Of a stretch of DNA of 34,819 nucleotides, positions 1-9,471 are shown one piece after another (position 1 is the first letter of the stretch; the number at the start of each line of letters is the position of its first letter). The position numbers were made by a program, and so were the translations under genes. Origin of the DNA: an uncultured Bacteroidales bacterium (GTDB taxonomy: Bacteria; Bacteroidota; Bacteroidia; Bacteroidales; Paludibacteraceae); NCBI GenBank assembly GCA_900319005.1, contig ONMV01000019.1:1-34819 (forward strand). Reading direction: 5' to 3'. Under the pieces are notes generated by a model. That model searched no databases and was not told the DNA's origin. It saw nothing but the letters and a program-made list of their open reading frames with translations.

Positions 1-91
1 AGTGTTCTGCTACCAGCGGACCGATAGCAATCATCAGAAGCATGAGTCCGAACGGAATCAGCGACCATGCCGAATGTACAAATTGTTCCAT
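1..91 (-). CDS. Sodium:proton antiporter-like membrane protein (N-terminal part only)
   Basis: Only the first 30 codons are inside the window, read leftward from the ATG at 89-91. The peptide opens MEQFVHSAWSLIPFGLML and runs into a hydrophobic segment ending IAIGPLVAEH. This resembles the N-terminus of Bacteroidetes antiporters of the NhaD/citrate-transporter (ArsB/CitM) superfamily, which start with a first membrane helix followed by a Pro-Leu turn. A good Bacteroidetes promoter lies directly upstream at 133-163, supporting the start. The family call rests on a short peptide and could be wrong; another ion or dicarboxylate transporter is possible. Confidence 0.5.
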   Translation of the reverse strand, partial: MEQFVHSAWSLIPFGLMLLMIAIGPLVAEH

Positions 92-132
92 AGTACTTTA
101 TTTAATTAATTTAAACTCGCTAAAAGCGAGTG

Positions 133-163
133 CAAAGGTACTGCTTTTTTTTGATATTTGCAA
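133..163 (-). promoter_or_regulatory. Promoter of the antiporter-like gene
   Basis: On the minus strand a TTGC box (160-163) and a TACCTTTG box (133-140) are separated by 19 bp, matching the Bacteroidetes sigma factor consensus. The spacer, ATATCAAAAAAAAGCAG at its core, is nearly identical to that of the glyS promoter at 21382-21412. Confidence 0.8.
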
Positions 164-212
164 GAGGAAGGAGATTTTTCTACCATTATCGGCAATTTGT
201 GTCCCTTTCTCC

Positions 213-1409
213 TTATGAAATAACATGCCCTGGCAGTCGGCGGAGATTATATTGGGACGCCATGGTCTCGCCGTACGCGCCGGCACTGCGCATGACGAGA
301 AGGTCTCCTCGTTGTACGGCGGCTATGTGATAGTTCTCCACAAATACATCGCTTGATTCGCAGACAGGCCCGACGATATCGTATAACTGTTCTTCTTTAT
401 CCGGATGGGAGATGTTTTCCACACGGTGGAAAGCCCCGTACATTGCCGGACGAATCAGATCGTTCATGCCTGCATCAACGATAGCAAACTGTTTGTTCTC
501 TCCTTTCTTGACATAAAGCACGCGAGTAACGAGGTTACCGCATTGCGCCACGATCGAACGTCCCAACTCGCAATGCGCTTGTTGGTCTGCCCGAAGCTGT
601 AGATGGGTTCGCCAAGTATCGAAATAAGATTGAAAGTCCGGTATCGGGAAATGGTTCGGGTGCTCATACAGAATACCTAAACCTCCGCCTATGTTAATAT
701 GTCGTACGACTGGGTGTACCGCTTTGCCCTCATGGTCGGTGCATGTCATTTGCTCCACTTGGGCTACCAGTTCGTTAATTCGATGCGCCAGATGTATAAA
801 AGGCACCATGTCGGTAATCTGCGAGCCGATATGAAAATGGAGGCCAAGGAAATCAATCTCGGGCAAACGATAGCATAGTTCCACCGCCTGATTCAGAAAT
901 CGCATCGGAATACCGAATTTATTCTCGCTAAGTCCTGTAGTGATCTTATCATGCGTGTGTGCGTTTATATTAGGATTTATGCGCAGGCATACGCGCGCAC
1001 GAACCCCCATCTCTGATGCCAGCGCTGAGATAACCTCCAACTCTTCCATCGATTCTACATTGAAGCAGAAAATACCTTGCTCCAAGGCATAACGTATCTC
1101 CTTATCGCTCTTGGCTACTCCCGCAAAGACAATTTTTTCAGCCGCGAAACCGGCCTCGATGGCTGCTTTTACCTCCCCTCCGCTTACGCAATCTGCTCCT
1201 AAGCCGGCTTGGGCAATCATTTGCAAGACTGCCGGAGTAGAGCATGCTTTGATGGCGTAATGGACGTTAAAAGGTGCGTTAGAACACTTAACGGCAGACC
1301 GCTCTGTATTAACAGCACGGAGGGTATCTGACAGCACTTCCATGTCGTAATAATAAAATGGTGTCTCAAGTGCCTCGAAGCGTGCTATGGGAAAATGTCC
1401 GGTAATCAT
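213..1409 (-). CDS. lysA: Diaminopimelate decarboxylase
   Basis: Converts meso-diaminopimelate to L-lysine with pyridoxal phosphate, the last step of lysine synthesis, in the cytoplasm. The 398-residue protein has the family's usual layout. An N-terminal alanine-racemase-type barrel carries the PLP lysine in HYAIKAC (about residue 54), followed by HFHIGSQI and the phosphate-binding GGGLGI loop. The C-terminal beta domain carries CESSDVF and SAGAYGETMASQYN. The usual EPGR motif reads ELGRS here. The ATG at 1407-1409 overlaps the lysC stop by four bases (ATGA), so translation is likely coupled. It is the last gene of the lepA-lysC-lysA unit; no clear hairpin terminator is seen after it, so read-through toward the next gene is possible. 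Confidence 0.95.
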   Translation of the reverse strand: MITGHFPIARFEALETPFYYYDMEVLSDTLRAVNTERSAVKCSNAPFNVHYAIKACSTPAVLQMIAQAGLGADCVSGGEVKAAIEAGFAAEKIVFAGVAKSDKEIRYALEQGIFCFNVESMEELEVISALASEMGVRARVCLRINPNINAHTHDKITTGLSENKFGIPMRFLNQAVELCYRLPEIDFLGLHFHIGSQITDMVPFIHLAHRINELVAQVEQMTCTDHEGKAVHPVVRHINIGGGLGILYEHPNHFPIPDFQSYFDTWRTHLQLRADQQAHCELGRSIVAQCGNLVTRVLYVKKGENKQFAIVDAGMNDLIRPAMYGAFHRVENISHPDKEEQLYDIVGPVCESSDVFVENYHIAAVQRGDLLVMRSAGAYGETMASQYNLRRLPGHVIS

Positions 1410-2698
1410 TGGAAAAGAGCTTTGCTAAGGGATTGTAAAGCAGGTATTTTATAATCGGAGTGAATCAGAAGGGAGATGTTATGGTCGGAACCTCCGTAAC
1501 TGATCATACGGATCGGAATCTCCTTGAGTGCCTGTACAACGACGGATTCGATACCGCGGTTATCGGCACGAAGGTCACCCACAACGGAAATGATCGTCAT
1601 CCCTTCCTCCACAGAGACCGTTCCTAATGTGCGCAGTTCGGCTACGATGGCATCAAGTTGGCTGTTGTTGTCCACCGACATGGAAACAGCCACCTCGGAG
1701 GTGGTGATCAGGTCAATGGATGTGCGGTATTTCTCAAAAACGGAGAACACACGGCTGAGGAATCCATAAGCCATGAGCATTCGGTCGGACTGAACTCGAA
1801 CGGCGTAGATACCATCTTTCGCTGCTACTGCTTTGACCGGTTGGGCTGAGGTCTGGTTATTGATGAGCGTCCCCGGTGCTTCCGGACACATGGTGTTCAG
1901 CAAACGGACTGGCACATTGTGCATCTTGGCGGGCAAAATACAAGTCGGGTGGAGTATCTTTGCGCCGAAATAAGCGAGCTCTGCTGCTTCATCGAAACTG
2001 ATATGCCGCACTGGTTGGGTGCCTTCCACGAACCGCGGGTCGTTATTATGCATGCCGTCTATATCGGTCCAAATCTGAATCTCTTGTGCCTCTATTAGTG
2101 CGCCCACAACAGACGCCGTATAATCGCTCCCTCCGCGTTTGAGGTTATCTATCTGACCTTCAGCGTTGCGGCAGATGAAGCCTTGGGTGATGATATAACG
2201 ATGCGTACCGTATGTCTCCAATTGTGTTTGGAGCAACTGCTCCGTAACCATCAGATCCGGTTCGCCCTCCGCGTTGATACGCATATAATCAAGCGCAGGC
2301 ATCAACACAACGTCCTCGCCTTGCTGAGACATATACGTAGTCATCATCGTGGTAGAGATCAACTCGCCGAATGAGACTACATCCTTATCGGTTTGCGGAG
2401 TATAGGGCTTGAGGCATATCTTACGCAGAGCGGAAAAAAGCGGTTGTAGAACCGCATAATCAATAGCCAGACCTTCACACTCTTTGCGATATTTCGCCTC
2501 AAGGGCATCGAGCATGTCGGTAGCGCCGGAAGCATTGCCCAAACGGATATATTCGGTAGTTTGGAGGAGATGGTTGGTGGTTCCGGACATGGCGGAAAGA
2601 ACAACGATCTTCTGTTCGCCGTCAGCAATCAGTTCAGCCACGGATTTCATCCGCTGCGCTGAACCCACACTAGTTCCTCCGAATTTTTGAACTAACAT
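1406..2698 (-). CDS. lysC: Aspartate kinase (monofunctional)
   Basis: Phosphorylates aspartate, the first step toward lysine, threonine, methionine and diaminopimelate. The 430-residue protein starts with KFGGTSVG (residues 5-12), the amino-acid kinase signature, and has RGGSDYTA and WTDIDGM further in. From about residue 310 it carries tandem ACT-type regulatory domains, including the TSIDLITTSEVAVS block seen in lysine-sensitive enzymes, so feedback by lysine is likely. There is no homoserine dehydrogenase domain. The start lies 14 bp after the lepA stop and the end overlaps lysA, placing the first and last lysine enzymes side by side. Confidence 0.95.
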   Translation of the reverse strand: MLVQKFGGTSVGSAQRMKSVAELIADGEQKIVVLSAMSGTTNHLLQTTEYIRLGNASGATDMLDALEAKYRKECEGLAIDYAVLQPLFSALRKICLKPYTPQTDKDVVSFGELISTTMMTTYMSQQGEDVVLMPALDYMRINAEGEPDLMVTEQLLQTQLETYGTHRYIITQGFICRNAEGQIDNLKRGGSDYTASVVGALIEAQEIQIWTDIDGMHNNDPRFVEGTQPVRHISFDEAAELAYFGAKILHPTCILPAKMHNVPVRLLNTMCPEAPGTLINNQTSAQPVKAVAAKDGIYAVRVQSDRMLMAYGFLSRVFSVFEKYRTSIDLITTSEVAVSMSVDNNSQLDAIVAELRTLGTVSVEEGMTIISVVGDLRADNRGIESVVVQALKEIPIRMISYGGSDHNISLLIHSDYKIPALQSLSKALFQ

Positions 2699-2712
2699 GA
2701 TTAAGTGGGATT

Positions 2713-4524
2713 TTAGTCTAACTTGAGCACTGCTAAGAACGCTTTCTGCGGCACTTCGACGTTGCCGATCTGTTTCATACGTTTCTTACCGCGTTTCTGT
2801 TTCTCTAACAGTTTGCGCTTACGGCTCACGTCACCGCCGTAACATTTGGCAAGCACATCTTTGCGGACCTGCTTGACGGTCTCGCGGGCGATGATCTTCG
2901 CGCCTATCGCAGCCTGGATAGCGATATCAAACTGCTGACGAGGTAAGAGCTCTTTCAGTTTCTCACACATCCGGCGACCGAAATCCACGGCATTGTCCCG
3001 ATGGGTGAGGGTAGAGAGTGCATCCACCTGTTCGCCGTTCAGCAGAATATCCAACTTCACGAGGTTAGATGGCCGGAAACCGTTCATATGCCAATCGAAA
3101 GAGGCGTAGCCTTTGGAGATGGACTTCAACTTGTCGTAGAAATCGATGACGATCTCGCCGAGCGGCATGTCGAACAGCAACTCCATTCGGTTGCCGGAGA
3201 TGTACTCCTGCTTGACCAGTTCGCCTCGTTTGCCCAGACAGAGTGTCATAATCGGACCGATATAATCGGCTGTGGTGATCACAGACGCACGGATATACGG
3301 CTCCTCAATACGGTCTATCTCCGTCAGATCCGGCATGCCGGCAGGGTTATGCACCTCGACCATGCCGCCGTCTTTGGTATAGACGTTGTACGAAACGTTC
3401 GGAACGGTGGTGATCACATCCATGTCGAACTCGCGATCCAGACGCTCTTGGATGATCTCCATGTGCAGCAGACCTAAGAATCCGCAGCGGAAACCGAATC
3501 CCAACGCCATCGAAGACTCGGGTTGAAAGGTCAGAGACGCATCGTTCAATTGCAGTTTCTCCAACGAAGCGCGCAGATCCTCATAGTCCTCACTCTCAAT
3601 AGGATATACACCCGCGAAGACCATCGGCTTGGCTTCCTCGAAACCGTCAATCGCTTTGTCGCAAGGACGCGCTACGTGTGTGATGGTATCGCCCACTTTC
3701 ACTTCCGTCGAAGTCTTGATACCGGAGATGATGTAACCCACATTGCCCGCAGAAATCTCTTTGCGCGGACACATGTCCAGTTTGAGAATACCTATCTCGT
3801 CAGCGTCGTACTCTTTGCCGGTGTTTACAAATCGCACTTGGTCGCCGGTTTTCATTGTACCATTGACCACCTTGAAATAGGCGATGATGCCACGGAAGGA
3901 ATTGAATACACTATCAAAAACAAGACATTGTAACGGTGCGTCTGGGTCGCCCTTCGGAGCCGGAATACGCTCTATGATGGCGTCTAAGATCTCGGGGACG
4001 CCTTCTCCTGTCTTGGCGGAGCAGCGTAAGATCTCCTCGCGTTTGCAACCCAACAGATCCACAATCTCGTCCTCCACACGTTCGGGCATCGCATTGTCCA
4101 TGTCGCATTTGTTGAGGACAGGAATGATCTCCAGATCATGCTCGATTGCCATGTATAGGTTCGAGATGGTCTGTGCTTGTACGCCCTGCGTAGCGTCCAC
4201 GACGAGCACGGCGCCTTCGCAAGCCGCAATACTACGGCTTACCTCATAACTGAAGTCCACGTGACCCGGAGTGTCGATAAGGTTGAGGGTGAAAGGAGTG
4301 TCCCTTGGTACTTGGTCCTTTGTCCCTTGGTACTTATAGTTCATCTGGATAGCGTGTGATTTGATAGTGATACCGCGCTCTTTCTCCAGATCCATGTCGT
4401 CCAACACCTGATTCTCCATCTGGCGGACATCGACCGTCTGTGTGATCTCTAACATTCGATCCGCAAGGGTCGATTTGCCGTGATCGATGTGTGCAATGAT
4501 GCAAAAATTACGTATTTTATCCAT
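2713..4524 (-). CDS. lepA: Elongation factor 4 (LepA), with an in-frame repeat insertion
   Basis: Ribosome-associated GTPase that can back-translocate stalled ribosomes. The 603-residue protein has the GTPase motifs AHIDHGKST (near residue 10), DTPGH and NKCD, then the EF-G-like domains and the LepA-specific C-terminal domain ([15 protein letters not shown]). Between the strand QMNYKYQG and NLIDTPGH there is an extra segment, [10 protein letters not shown], that LepA proteins I know do not have. It is encoded by a period-7 repeat at 4300-4336. The rest looks intact, so the protein is probably functional. It is the first gene of the lepA-lysC-lysA transcription unit, with its own promoter at 4595-4625. 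Confidence 0.95.
   Translation of the reverse strand: MDKIRNFCIIAHIDHGKSTLADRMLEITQTVDVRQMENQVLDDMDLEKERGITIKSHAIQMNYKYQGTKDQVPRDTPFTLNLIDTPGHVDFSYEVSRSIAACEGAVLVVDATQGVQAQTISNLYMAIEHDLEIIPVLNKCDMDNAMPERVEDEIVDLLGCKREEILRCSAKTGEGVPEILDAIIERIPAPKGDPDAPLQCLVFDSVFNSFRGIIAYFKVVNGTMKTGDQVRFVNTGKEYDADEIGILKLDMCPRKEISAGNVGYIISGIKTSTEVKVGDTITHVARPCDKAIDGFEEAKPMVFAGVYPIESEDYEDLRASLEKLQLNDASLTFQPESSMALGFGFRCGFLGLLHMEIIQERLDREFDMDVITTVPNVSYNVYTKDGGMVEVHNPAGMPDLTEIDRIEEPYIRASVITTADYIGPIMTLCLGKRGELVKQEYISGNRMELLFDMPLGEIVIDFYDKLKSISKGYASFDWHMNGFRPSNLVKLDILLNGEQVDALSTLTHRDNAVDFGRRMCEKLKELLPRQQFDIAIQAAIGAKIIARETVKQVRKDVLAKCYGGDVSRKRKLLEKQKRGKKRMKQIGNVEVPQKAFLAVLKLD
4300..4336 (-). repeat. Period-7 array inside lepA
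   Basis: Plus-strand units are TCCCTTG, GTACTTG, GTCCTTT, GTCCCTTG and GTACTTA. Four are seven bases long and one is eight. The array keeps the lepA frame open and adds about ten residues just before the DTPGH motif. It is the same class of array as those found between genes in this window. Confidence 0.85.
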
Positions 4525-4594
4525 TATTCTAATTCGCTTTTAGCCAGACGTGGTCTTCTTTTGACCTTTTAGGTTGATATTTATAAATTCGGTG

Positions 4595-4625
4595 CAAAGG
4601 TACAATTTTTTTTTCATATACGCAA
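4595..4625 (-). promoter_or_regulatory. Promoter of lepA-lysC-lysA
   Basis: On the minus strand TTGC (4622-4625) and TACCTTTG (4595-4602) are 19 bp apart, with a GTATAT block after TTGC and an A-tract spacer. The transcript would start roughly 65 bp before the lepA ATG. Confidence 0.8.
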
Positions 4626-4692
4626 GCGCGCACGTTCTTTTTTATATTATTTTCGATTTTCGTATCACTTTTTAAGATTTTTATATCCTTCC

Positions 4693-4756
4693 CCTTTCCT
4701 TCTTTCATTCTTTCACTCTTTCACTCTTTCCCTCTTTCCATCTTTCCCTCTTCCCC
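4693..4756. repeat. Period-8 pyrimidine array (about 8 units)
   Basis: Eight consecutive 8-mers in exact register: CCTTTCCT, then TCTTTCAT, TCTTTCAC twice, TCTTTCCC, TCTTTCCA, TCTTTCCC and TCTTCCCC. All bases are pyrimidine except one A in some units, so one strand is almost purely C/T. Confidence 0.9.
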
Positions 4757-4800
4757 TAAAATTCCCATTTGGAAAAACGAAACATTTTGCCTATCAAAAA

Positions 4801-4826
4801 GCCACCATCCATCTTCAAATGGTGGC
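4801..4826 (-). terminator. Hairpin, terminator-like on the minus strand
   Basis: Perfect 8-bp stem GCCACCAT (4801-4808) / ATGGTGGC (4819-4826) with a 10-base loop. Read leftward it is followed by TTTTTGATAG, as in an intrinsic terminator. No minus-strand gene upstream of it is recognised, so its target is unclear. Confidence 0.5.
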
Positions 4827-4909
4827 TTCCATCTATTTATCTTTCCTCTCCTACTTTCTATCATACACCATCTTTTCACCGCAAAAAACGTGTTAAATAG
4901 CATATTAGA

Positions 4910-4953
4910 GTGGGTGATTAGTGGGTGATTAGTGGGTTGTTAGTGTGTTGTTC
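4910..4953. repeat. Period-11 array (4 units)
   Basis: Four 11-bp units in register: GTGGGTGATTA, GTGGGTGATTA, GTGGGTTGTTA and GTGTGTTGTTC. The units drift from left to right. Confidence 0.85.
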
Positions 4954-5076
4954 GGCTAACGTGAAGCTTGGAATAAAATGGGAATAGCCTCTGGCAGACT
5001 GCCAATTCGGCATGAGAAATATACATAATTTTATACCACAAAAATTATGCCAAATTAAATTTTTCTTGACTTTTTA

Positions 5077-5108
5077 TTTGCATATATGCAAAATATTTCG
5101 TACCTTTG
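5077..5108 (+). promoter_or_regulatory. Promoter of the nitroreductase-pdxA-alaS operon
   Basis: TTGC (5078-5081), 19 bp, then TACCTTTG (5101-5108). The -33 box sits inside a perfect 16-bp palindrome, TTTGCATATATGCAAA (5077-5092), which could also bind a dimeric regulator. Confidence 0.85.
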
Positions 5109-5126
5109 CACGCAATTTGGATTATT

Positions 5127-5642
5127 ATGGAGAATTTTGAAGAATTATGTCAAAAAAGACGCTCGATTCGTAAGTTTACCAGCCAACCGGTCGAGCAGGA
5201 GAAAATAGACTACATGTTGCGATGCGCGCTGATGAGTCCGAGTGCTAAAAGAACCTGCCCTTGGGAGTTTGTTGTCACGCATGACGAAGCAAAACTGCGT
5301 CCGCTCACGGCGTGCCGCACGTATGGTAGCCAGATGTTTTCTACAGCAACGGCGGCAATCATCATTGCCCTTGACCCGACCTTGTGCGACAACACTTGGA
5401 TGGCGGATGGAGCCATCGCTGCGGAGCATATACTCCTTGCCGCTGCGGAGCAGGGAGTCGGAGCGTGCTGGTGTCATGTGTACGAACGAGAAGGGGCACC
5501 CGAACTCACGCATAGGCTGTTTGGTATTCCTGACCATCTGGTGGTCCTCTGTGCTATAGCACTCGGCTATCCCGATGAGGAGAAGAACGATTATGACCTT
5601 GCACGCCTCAAATACGAAAAAGTCCACAAGGAGCACTTTTGA
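5127..5642 (+). CDS. Nitroreductase family FMN oxidoreductase
   Basis: A 171-residue flavoprotein of the nitroreductase superfamily, which transfers electrons from NAD(P)H to nitro compounds, quinones or flavins. The FMN-phosphate motif RRSIRKF is near residue 11, followed by MSPSAKRTCPWEFVV and GVGACWCHVYERE, both typical of the fold. I chose the ATG at 5127 because a longer TTG start at 5106 would lie within the promoter -7 box. It is the first gene after the promoter at 5078-5108; the physiological substrate cannot be read from the sequence. A period-7 array begins in its stop codon. Confidence 0.85.
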   Translation: MENFEELCQKRRSIRKFTSQPVEQEKIDYMLRCALMSPSAKRTCPWEFVVTHDEAKLRPLTACRTYGSQMFSTATAAIIIALDPTLCDNTWMADGAIAAEHILLAAAEQGVGACWCHVYEREGAPELTHRLFGIPDHLVVLCAIALGYPDEEKNDYDLARLKYEKVHKEHF

Positions 5643-5676
5643 TTTTGAATTTTTAATTTTGAATTTTTAATTTATC
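5642..5676. repeat. Period-7 array (5 units)
   Basis: Units ATTTTGA, ATTTTTA, ATTTTGA, ATTTTTA and ATTTATC in exact register. It begins in the nitroreductase stop codon and fills the gap to the pdxA GTG at 5681. Confidence 0.9.
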
Positions 5677-5680
5677 TATC

Positions 5681-6820
5681 GTGAAACCAATTATAGCAAT
5701 AACTGCCGGTGATACGAACGGCGTGGGATATGAAGTGATTATCAAGGCGCTTCTAAACGGGTATATGTTTGAGATCATGCGCCCGGTGGTCTATGGTAAC
5801 GCAGCGGTGGCCAAACATCACCTCCAGACTTTGGATGAGGACCATCGGAATGTCACTTGGAACATGATTGACTCGCCTGAACAGGCGAAGGATAGCCGTC
5901 TCAACCTCATCACCTGCTATACCGATAACTTACCGGTGGAGTTCGGAAAGAACACCCCGGATTCTAACAAGGCCGCTAAGGCTTCGCTCGATCGTGCCTG
6001 CGCGGACCTCAAAGCCGGCAAAGTGCAAGCTATTGTAACTGCCCCCATTAACAAAGAGGCACTCAACGGTGGACATACCGAATACCTCGAATCCCTGTTT
6101 GAACCCATTGACCCCAAACTGGCAACCAACGGCTCGTTGATGATGCTCTGCAGCGGAAACCTCCGCGTAGCGCTCGTTTGCAACCATGTGCCTTTAGCGG
6201 ATATACCTGCGCAGATAACCGAAGAGCGGATTCTCACCAAAATGACCTTGCTCAATAACGCCCTCAAACGCGATTTTGGCATGGATAAACCCCGTATAGC
6301 TGTCTTGGCGCTCAACCCACACGCAGGTGATGCAGGATTGTTGGGAAAAGAGGAACAGGAGATCATCCTGCCGGCTATTAACAAAGCAAAAGAGCAGGGT
6401 ATATGGGCGTTTGGACCGTACGCCGCAGATGGTTTCTTCGGCTCCGAGCACTATCGACATTTCGATGCGGTTCTCGCTATGTATCATGACCAAGGGCTCA
6501 TTCCTTTCAAGACTCTTGACATGAGCGGCGTGAACTTCACAGCCGGATTGAAGATCATTCGCACCTCGCCTGATCATGGAACAGGATACGACATCGCCGG
6601 TAAGAACATGGCGGATGAGTCCTCCATGCGCAATGCGCTCTTCATGGCGGTGGATGTGCTCCGTCAACGTGAGCTGTACGATGATCTCACTGCGAATCCG
6701 CTGCCTTTCATTGAGCGTGCTGATGGAGAAGGAAAACCACGCCGTGAGTTCATAGACTTCAAAACAACAACCGGAGGTAACCGGTTTGAGCGTCCCGCTG
6801 AACCGAAAGAAAATGAATAA
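5681..6820 (+). CDS. pdxA: 4-hydroxythreonine-4-phosphate dehydrogenase
   Basis: Oxidises 4-phosphohydroxy-L-threonine in the DXP-dependent route to pyridoxal phosphate; a cytoplasmic metal- and NAD-dependent enzyme. The 379-residue protein has the family N-terminus (KPIIAITAGDTNGVGYEV, a Bacteroidetes variant of the usual GDPAGIGPE), TAPINKEAL, and the metal-site block YHDQGLIPFK. The substrate region reads RTSPDHGTGYDIAGK. The start is GTG at 5681, since no in-frame ATG precedes the conserved N-terminus. The last codons (ENE and stop) are made by the period-8 array at 6809-6848. PLP is the cofactor of the operon's aminotransferase, a possible link. Confidence 0.93.
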   Translation: MKPIIAITAGDTNGVGYEVIIKALLNGYMFEIMRPVVYGNAAVAKHHLQTLDEDHRNVTWNMIDSPEQAKDSRLNLITCYTDNLPVEFGKNTPDSNKAAKASLDRACADLKAGKVQAIVTAPINKEALNGGHTEYLESLFEPIDPKLATNGSLMMLCSGNLRVALVCNHVPLADIPAQITEERILTKMTLLNNALKRDFGMDKPRIAVLALNPHAGDAGLLGKEEQEIILPAINKAKEQGIWAFGPYAADGFFGSEHYRHFDAVLAMYHDQGLIPFKTLDMSGVNFTAGLKIIRTSPDHGTGYDIAGKNMADESSMRNALFMAVDVLRQRELYDDLTANPLPFIERADGEGKPRREFIDFKTTTGGNRFERPAEPKENE

Positions 6821-6848
6821 ATGAGAAAATGTGAAAATGAATAAATAA
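6809..6848. repeat. Period-8 array (5 units) overlapping the pdxA stop
   Basis: Units GAAAATGA, ATAAATGA, GAAAATGT, GAAAATGA and ATAAATAA in exact register. The first unit and a half encode the end of PdxA, including its TAA. The array ends four bases before the alaS ATG. Confidence 0.9.
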
Positions 6849-6852
6849 TTAT

Positions 6853-9459
6853 ATGTTGACAAGTAAAGAGATTAGACAGTCCTTCTTGGACTTTATGGCA
6901 TCGAAGGGACACCAGGTCGTTCCCTCGGCGCCGATGGTCATCAAAGATGACCCCACCTTGATGTTCACCAACGCCGGTATGAATCCCTGGAAGGGTATCA
7001 TCCTCGGTAATGACCCCATCAAGTATCCCCGCGTAGCCGATTCGCAGAAGTGTCTGCGCGTAAGCGGTAAGCACAATGACCTGGAGGAAGTAGGTCACGA
7101 TACCTACCATCACACCATGTTCGAGATGCTGGGTAACTGGTCCTTCGGCGACTATTTTAAGAAAGAGGCGATCGATTTTGCGTGGGAGTATATCGTCGAT
7201 GTGCTCAAGATTGATCCCGCTAACCTGTACGCGACCGTCTTTGAGGGTTCGCCCGAGGAGGGCCTGGCACGTGACGACGAAGCGGCTTCGATATGGGCCA
7301 AGCACCTTCCTGCCGATCATATCCTGAACGGTAACAAGCACGATAACTTCTGGGAGATGGGCGATACGGGTCCCTGCGGTCCGTGCTCGGAGATCCACGT
7401 GGACAGCCGTTCGGCGGAAGAGCGTGCGAAAGTGCCCGGTCGCGAACTGGTGAACAAAGATCATCCGCAGGTCATCGAGATATGGAACATCGTCTTCATG
7501 CAGTATAACCGCAAAGCAGACGGTTCTCTCGAACCCCTGGCCAAGAAAGTGATCGATACCGGTATGGGCTTTGAGCGCCTCGTACGTACGATCCAAGGCA
7601 AGACCTCGAACTACGACACCGACGTCTTCCAACCGATGCTCAATAAGATCGGTGCTATCTGCGGTTGTACCTATGGTAAGGACGAGAAGACCGACATCGC
7701 GATGCGCGTCATCGCCGATCATATCCGTACCATCGCTTTCGCTATCACGGACGGTCAACTGCCCTCGAACGAGAAAGCAGGTTACGTCATCCGTCGTATC
7801 CTTCGTCGCGCCGTGCGGTACGGATATACCTTCCTCAACATGCGTAGCGCGTTCCTCTATCAGTTGGTTCCGCAACTCATCGAAGACCTCGGTGAGGCTT
7901 ATCCGGAACTCAAAGCGCAGGAGGCACAGATCACCCCGGTCATCAAGTCCGAGGAAGAGGCGTTCCTCCGTACGCTGGACAAGGGTATCGGTCTGCTCGA
8001 TAAACTGATGGGTGAGGCGAAGAAAGCCGGTAAGACCGAGATCAGCGGCGTGGACGTCTTCACGCTCAAAGATACGTACGGTTTTCCGCTCGACCTGACC
8101 GAACTCATCTTGCGTGAGAACGGCTTTACCACCAACGAGGACGAGTATAACAAAGCGCTCGAGCACCAGAAATCGATGGGACGTGAGGCAAACAAACAAG
8201 ACCTGGGCGATTGGACCGTACTCGCTGAAGGCGATACAGAGTTTATCGGCTATGATGAGCTCACCTGTGAGACCCGAATCCTCCGTTACCGTCAGGTTAG
8301 CCAGAAAGGCAAATCCTTCTATCAGGTCGTTCTCTCGAAAACTCCTTTCTATGCAGAAATGGGTGGTGAAGTGGGCGATACGGGAACACTCGGAAACGTA
8401 CGCGTGCTGGATACAAAAAAGGAGAATAACCTGCCCGTTCATATCTTGGCGGAACTGCCCGCGGACATGGATGGCACGTTGACTGCTACCGTGGATTCAG
8501 AGCGTCGTCAGGCGATCGCTTGTAACCACTCCGCTACGCATATATTACACTACGCGTTGCGCGAAGTGCTCGGTAAACACGTAGAGCAAAAGGGTAGTTT
8601 GGTTACTCCGGACAGCTTGCGTTTCGACTTCTCTCACTTCCAGAAAGTGACGCCGGAAGAGTTGCGGCAAGTAGAGAAACTCGCAAACGCTCTTATTCGT
8701 CAGGATATTCACCTCGAGGAGAGCCGACACACCCCGATAGCTGAGGCTAAAGCAATGGGAGCGATGGCACTCTTTGGCGAGAAATACGGTGATGATGTAC
8801 GTGTTATCAAGTATGGTCCTTCGGTGGAGTTATGCGGTGGTTGTCACGTTTCAAGCACGGGACGTATCGGTAGTGTGCGTATCATTATGGAAACGAGTAT
8901 TGCTGCGGGTGTACGTCGTATTGAAGCCGTTACTGCTGCTAAAGCGGATGAACTCTATTATATGGCGCGAGACACGCTTAATGGTCTCAAAGCGCTCTTC
9001 AATAACGCACCTGACCTCGCTGGAGCTATCCATAAGTCGATTGATGAGAACGCAGGCTTGAAGAAGCAAATCGAGCAGTTCATGACGGAGAAAATTGAGC
9101 ATTTCCGTGATCAGATCATCGCGCAGGCTGAAGAACTCGGTGACATCAAATTAGTACGTCTTACGGGAGAACATGACCCGGAGTTGATTCGTGGTGTGAT
9201 GCCTCTCTTGCGCGGTAAGTTCACCAATGTTAAGTTCGCTGTCGTTGCCGCTACTTCCTTTGCCGGCAAACCGACCATCGCTGTCTTCCTCTCACAACCG
9301 CTTGTCGAGGCTGGCAAAAACGCCGGTTTGATGATCAAATCGGCTGCCAAGAATATCCAAGGCGGGGGTGGTGGTCAACCTTGGATGGCTACTGCCGGAG
9401 GGCGTGACGTCAACGGACTTGATGCCGCTATGCAGGAACTGCTCGCCGCTTTGCAATAA
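6853..9459 (+). CDS. alaS: Alanine--tRNA ligase
   Basis: Charges tRNA-Ala and edits mischarged Ser/Gly. The 868-residue protein is full length. Class II catalytic motifs are present in the first 250 residues ([50 protein letters not shown]). The editing domain has HSATHIL and the zinc-type CGGCH motif near residue 660. The C-terminal C-Ala domain ends in the glycine-rich [17 protein letters not shown] at 6853 lies five bases after a period-8 array. It is in the long operon driven from 5078-5108; I see no internal promoter directly before it. Confidence 0.97.
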   Translation: MLTSKEIRQSFLDFMASKGHQVVPSAPMVIKDDPTLMFTNAGMNPWKGIILGNDPIKYPRVADSQKCLRVSGKHNDLEEVGHDTYHHTMFEMLGNWSFGDYFKKEAIDFAWEYIVDVLKIDPANLYATVFEGSPEEGLARDDEAASIWAKHLPADHILNGNKHDNFWEMGDTGPCGPCSEIHVDSRSAEERAKVPGRELVNKDHPQVIEIWNIVFMQYNRKADGSLEPLAKKVIDTGMGFERLVRTIQGKTSNYDTDVFQPMLNKIGAICGCTYGKDEKTDIAMRVIADHIRTIAFAITDGQLPSNEKAGYVIRRILRRAVRYGYTFLNMRSAFLYQLVPQLIEDLGEAYPELKAQEAQITPVIKSEEEAFLRTLDKGIGLLDKLMGEAKKAGKTEISGVDVFTLKDTYGFPLDLTELILRENGFTTNEDEYNKALEHQKSMGREANKQDLGDWTVLAEGDTEFIGYDELTCETRILRYRQVSQKGKSFYQVVLSKTPFYAEMGGEVGDTGTLGNVRVLDTKKENNLPVHILAELPADMDGTLTATVDSERRQAIACNHSATHILHYALREVLGKHVEQKGSLVTPDSLRFDFSHFQKVTPEELRQVEKLANALIRQDIHLEESRHTPIAEAKAMGAMALFGEKYGDDVRVIKYGPSVELCGGCHVSSTGRIGSVRIIMETSIAAGVRRIEAVTAAKADELYYMARDTLNGLKALFNNAPDLAGAIHKSIDENAGLKKQIEQFMTEKIEHFRDQIIAQAEELGDIKLVRLTGEHDPELIRGVMPLLRGKFTNVKFAVVAATSFAGKPTIAVFLSQPLVEAGKNAGLMIKSAAKNIQGGGGGQPWMATAGGRDVNGLDAAMQELLAALQ

Positions 9460-9471
9460 AAGAAAAGTGCT

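Larger units (their letters stand above)
4525..5126. other. 602-bp gap between divergent operons
   Basis: No convincing gene. It holds the lepA promoter (4595-4625, minus), a pyrimidine-rich period-8 array (4693-4756), a strong hairpin (4801-4826), a period-11 array (4910-4953), a 9-bp inverted repeat CATAATTTT/AAAATTATG at 5024-5032 and 5041-5049, and the nitroreductase promoter (5078-5108). A 60-codon minus-strand frame at 4721-4903 runs through the array and hairpin and looks like chance. Confidence 0.75.

Noticed and set aside
4693-4756. CRISPR-like repeats
   Set aside because: Units are only 8 bp with no unique spacers and no cas genes.
4721-4903. Small minus-strand gene with two tandem Trp codons (leader peptide)
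   Set aside because: The frame runs through a repeat array and a hairpin, has no promoter of its own, and no tryptophan gene follows.
5106-5126. TTG start extending the nitroreductase
   Set aside because: It would lie in the promoter -7 box, upstream of the expected transcription start. The same reasoning rejects TTG 21489 for the DUF2130 gene and TTG 14071 for the DUF4160 gene.
6664-8442. Long minus-strand open frame opposite pdxA/alaS
   Set aside because: It is the antisense of conserved pdxA and alaS codons, with no recognisable protein motifs. The same holds for long frames opposite glyS (19644-21416) and atpA (32890-34578).
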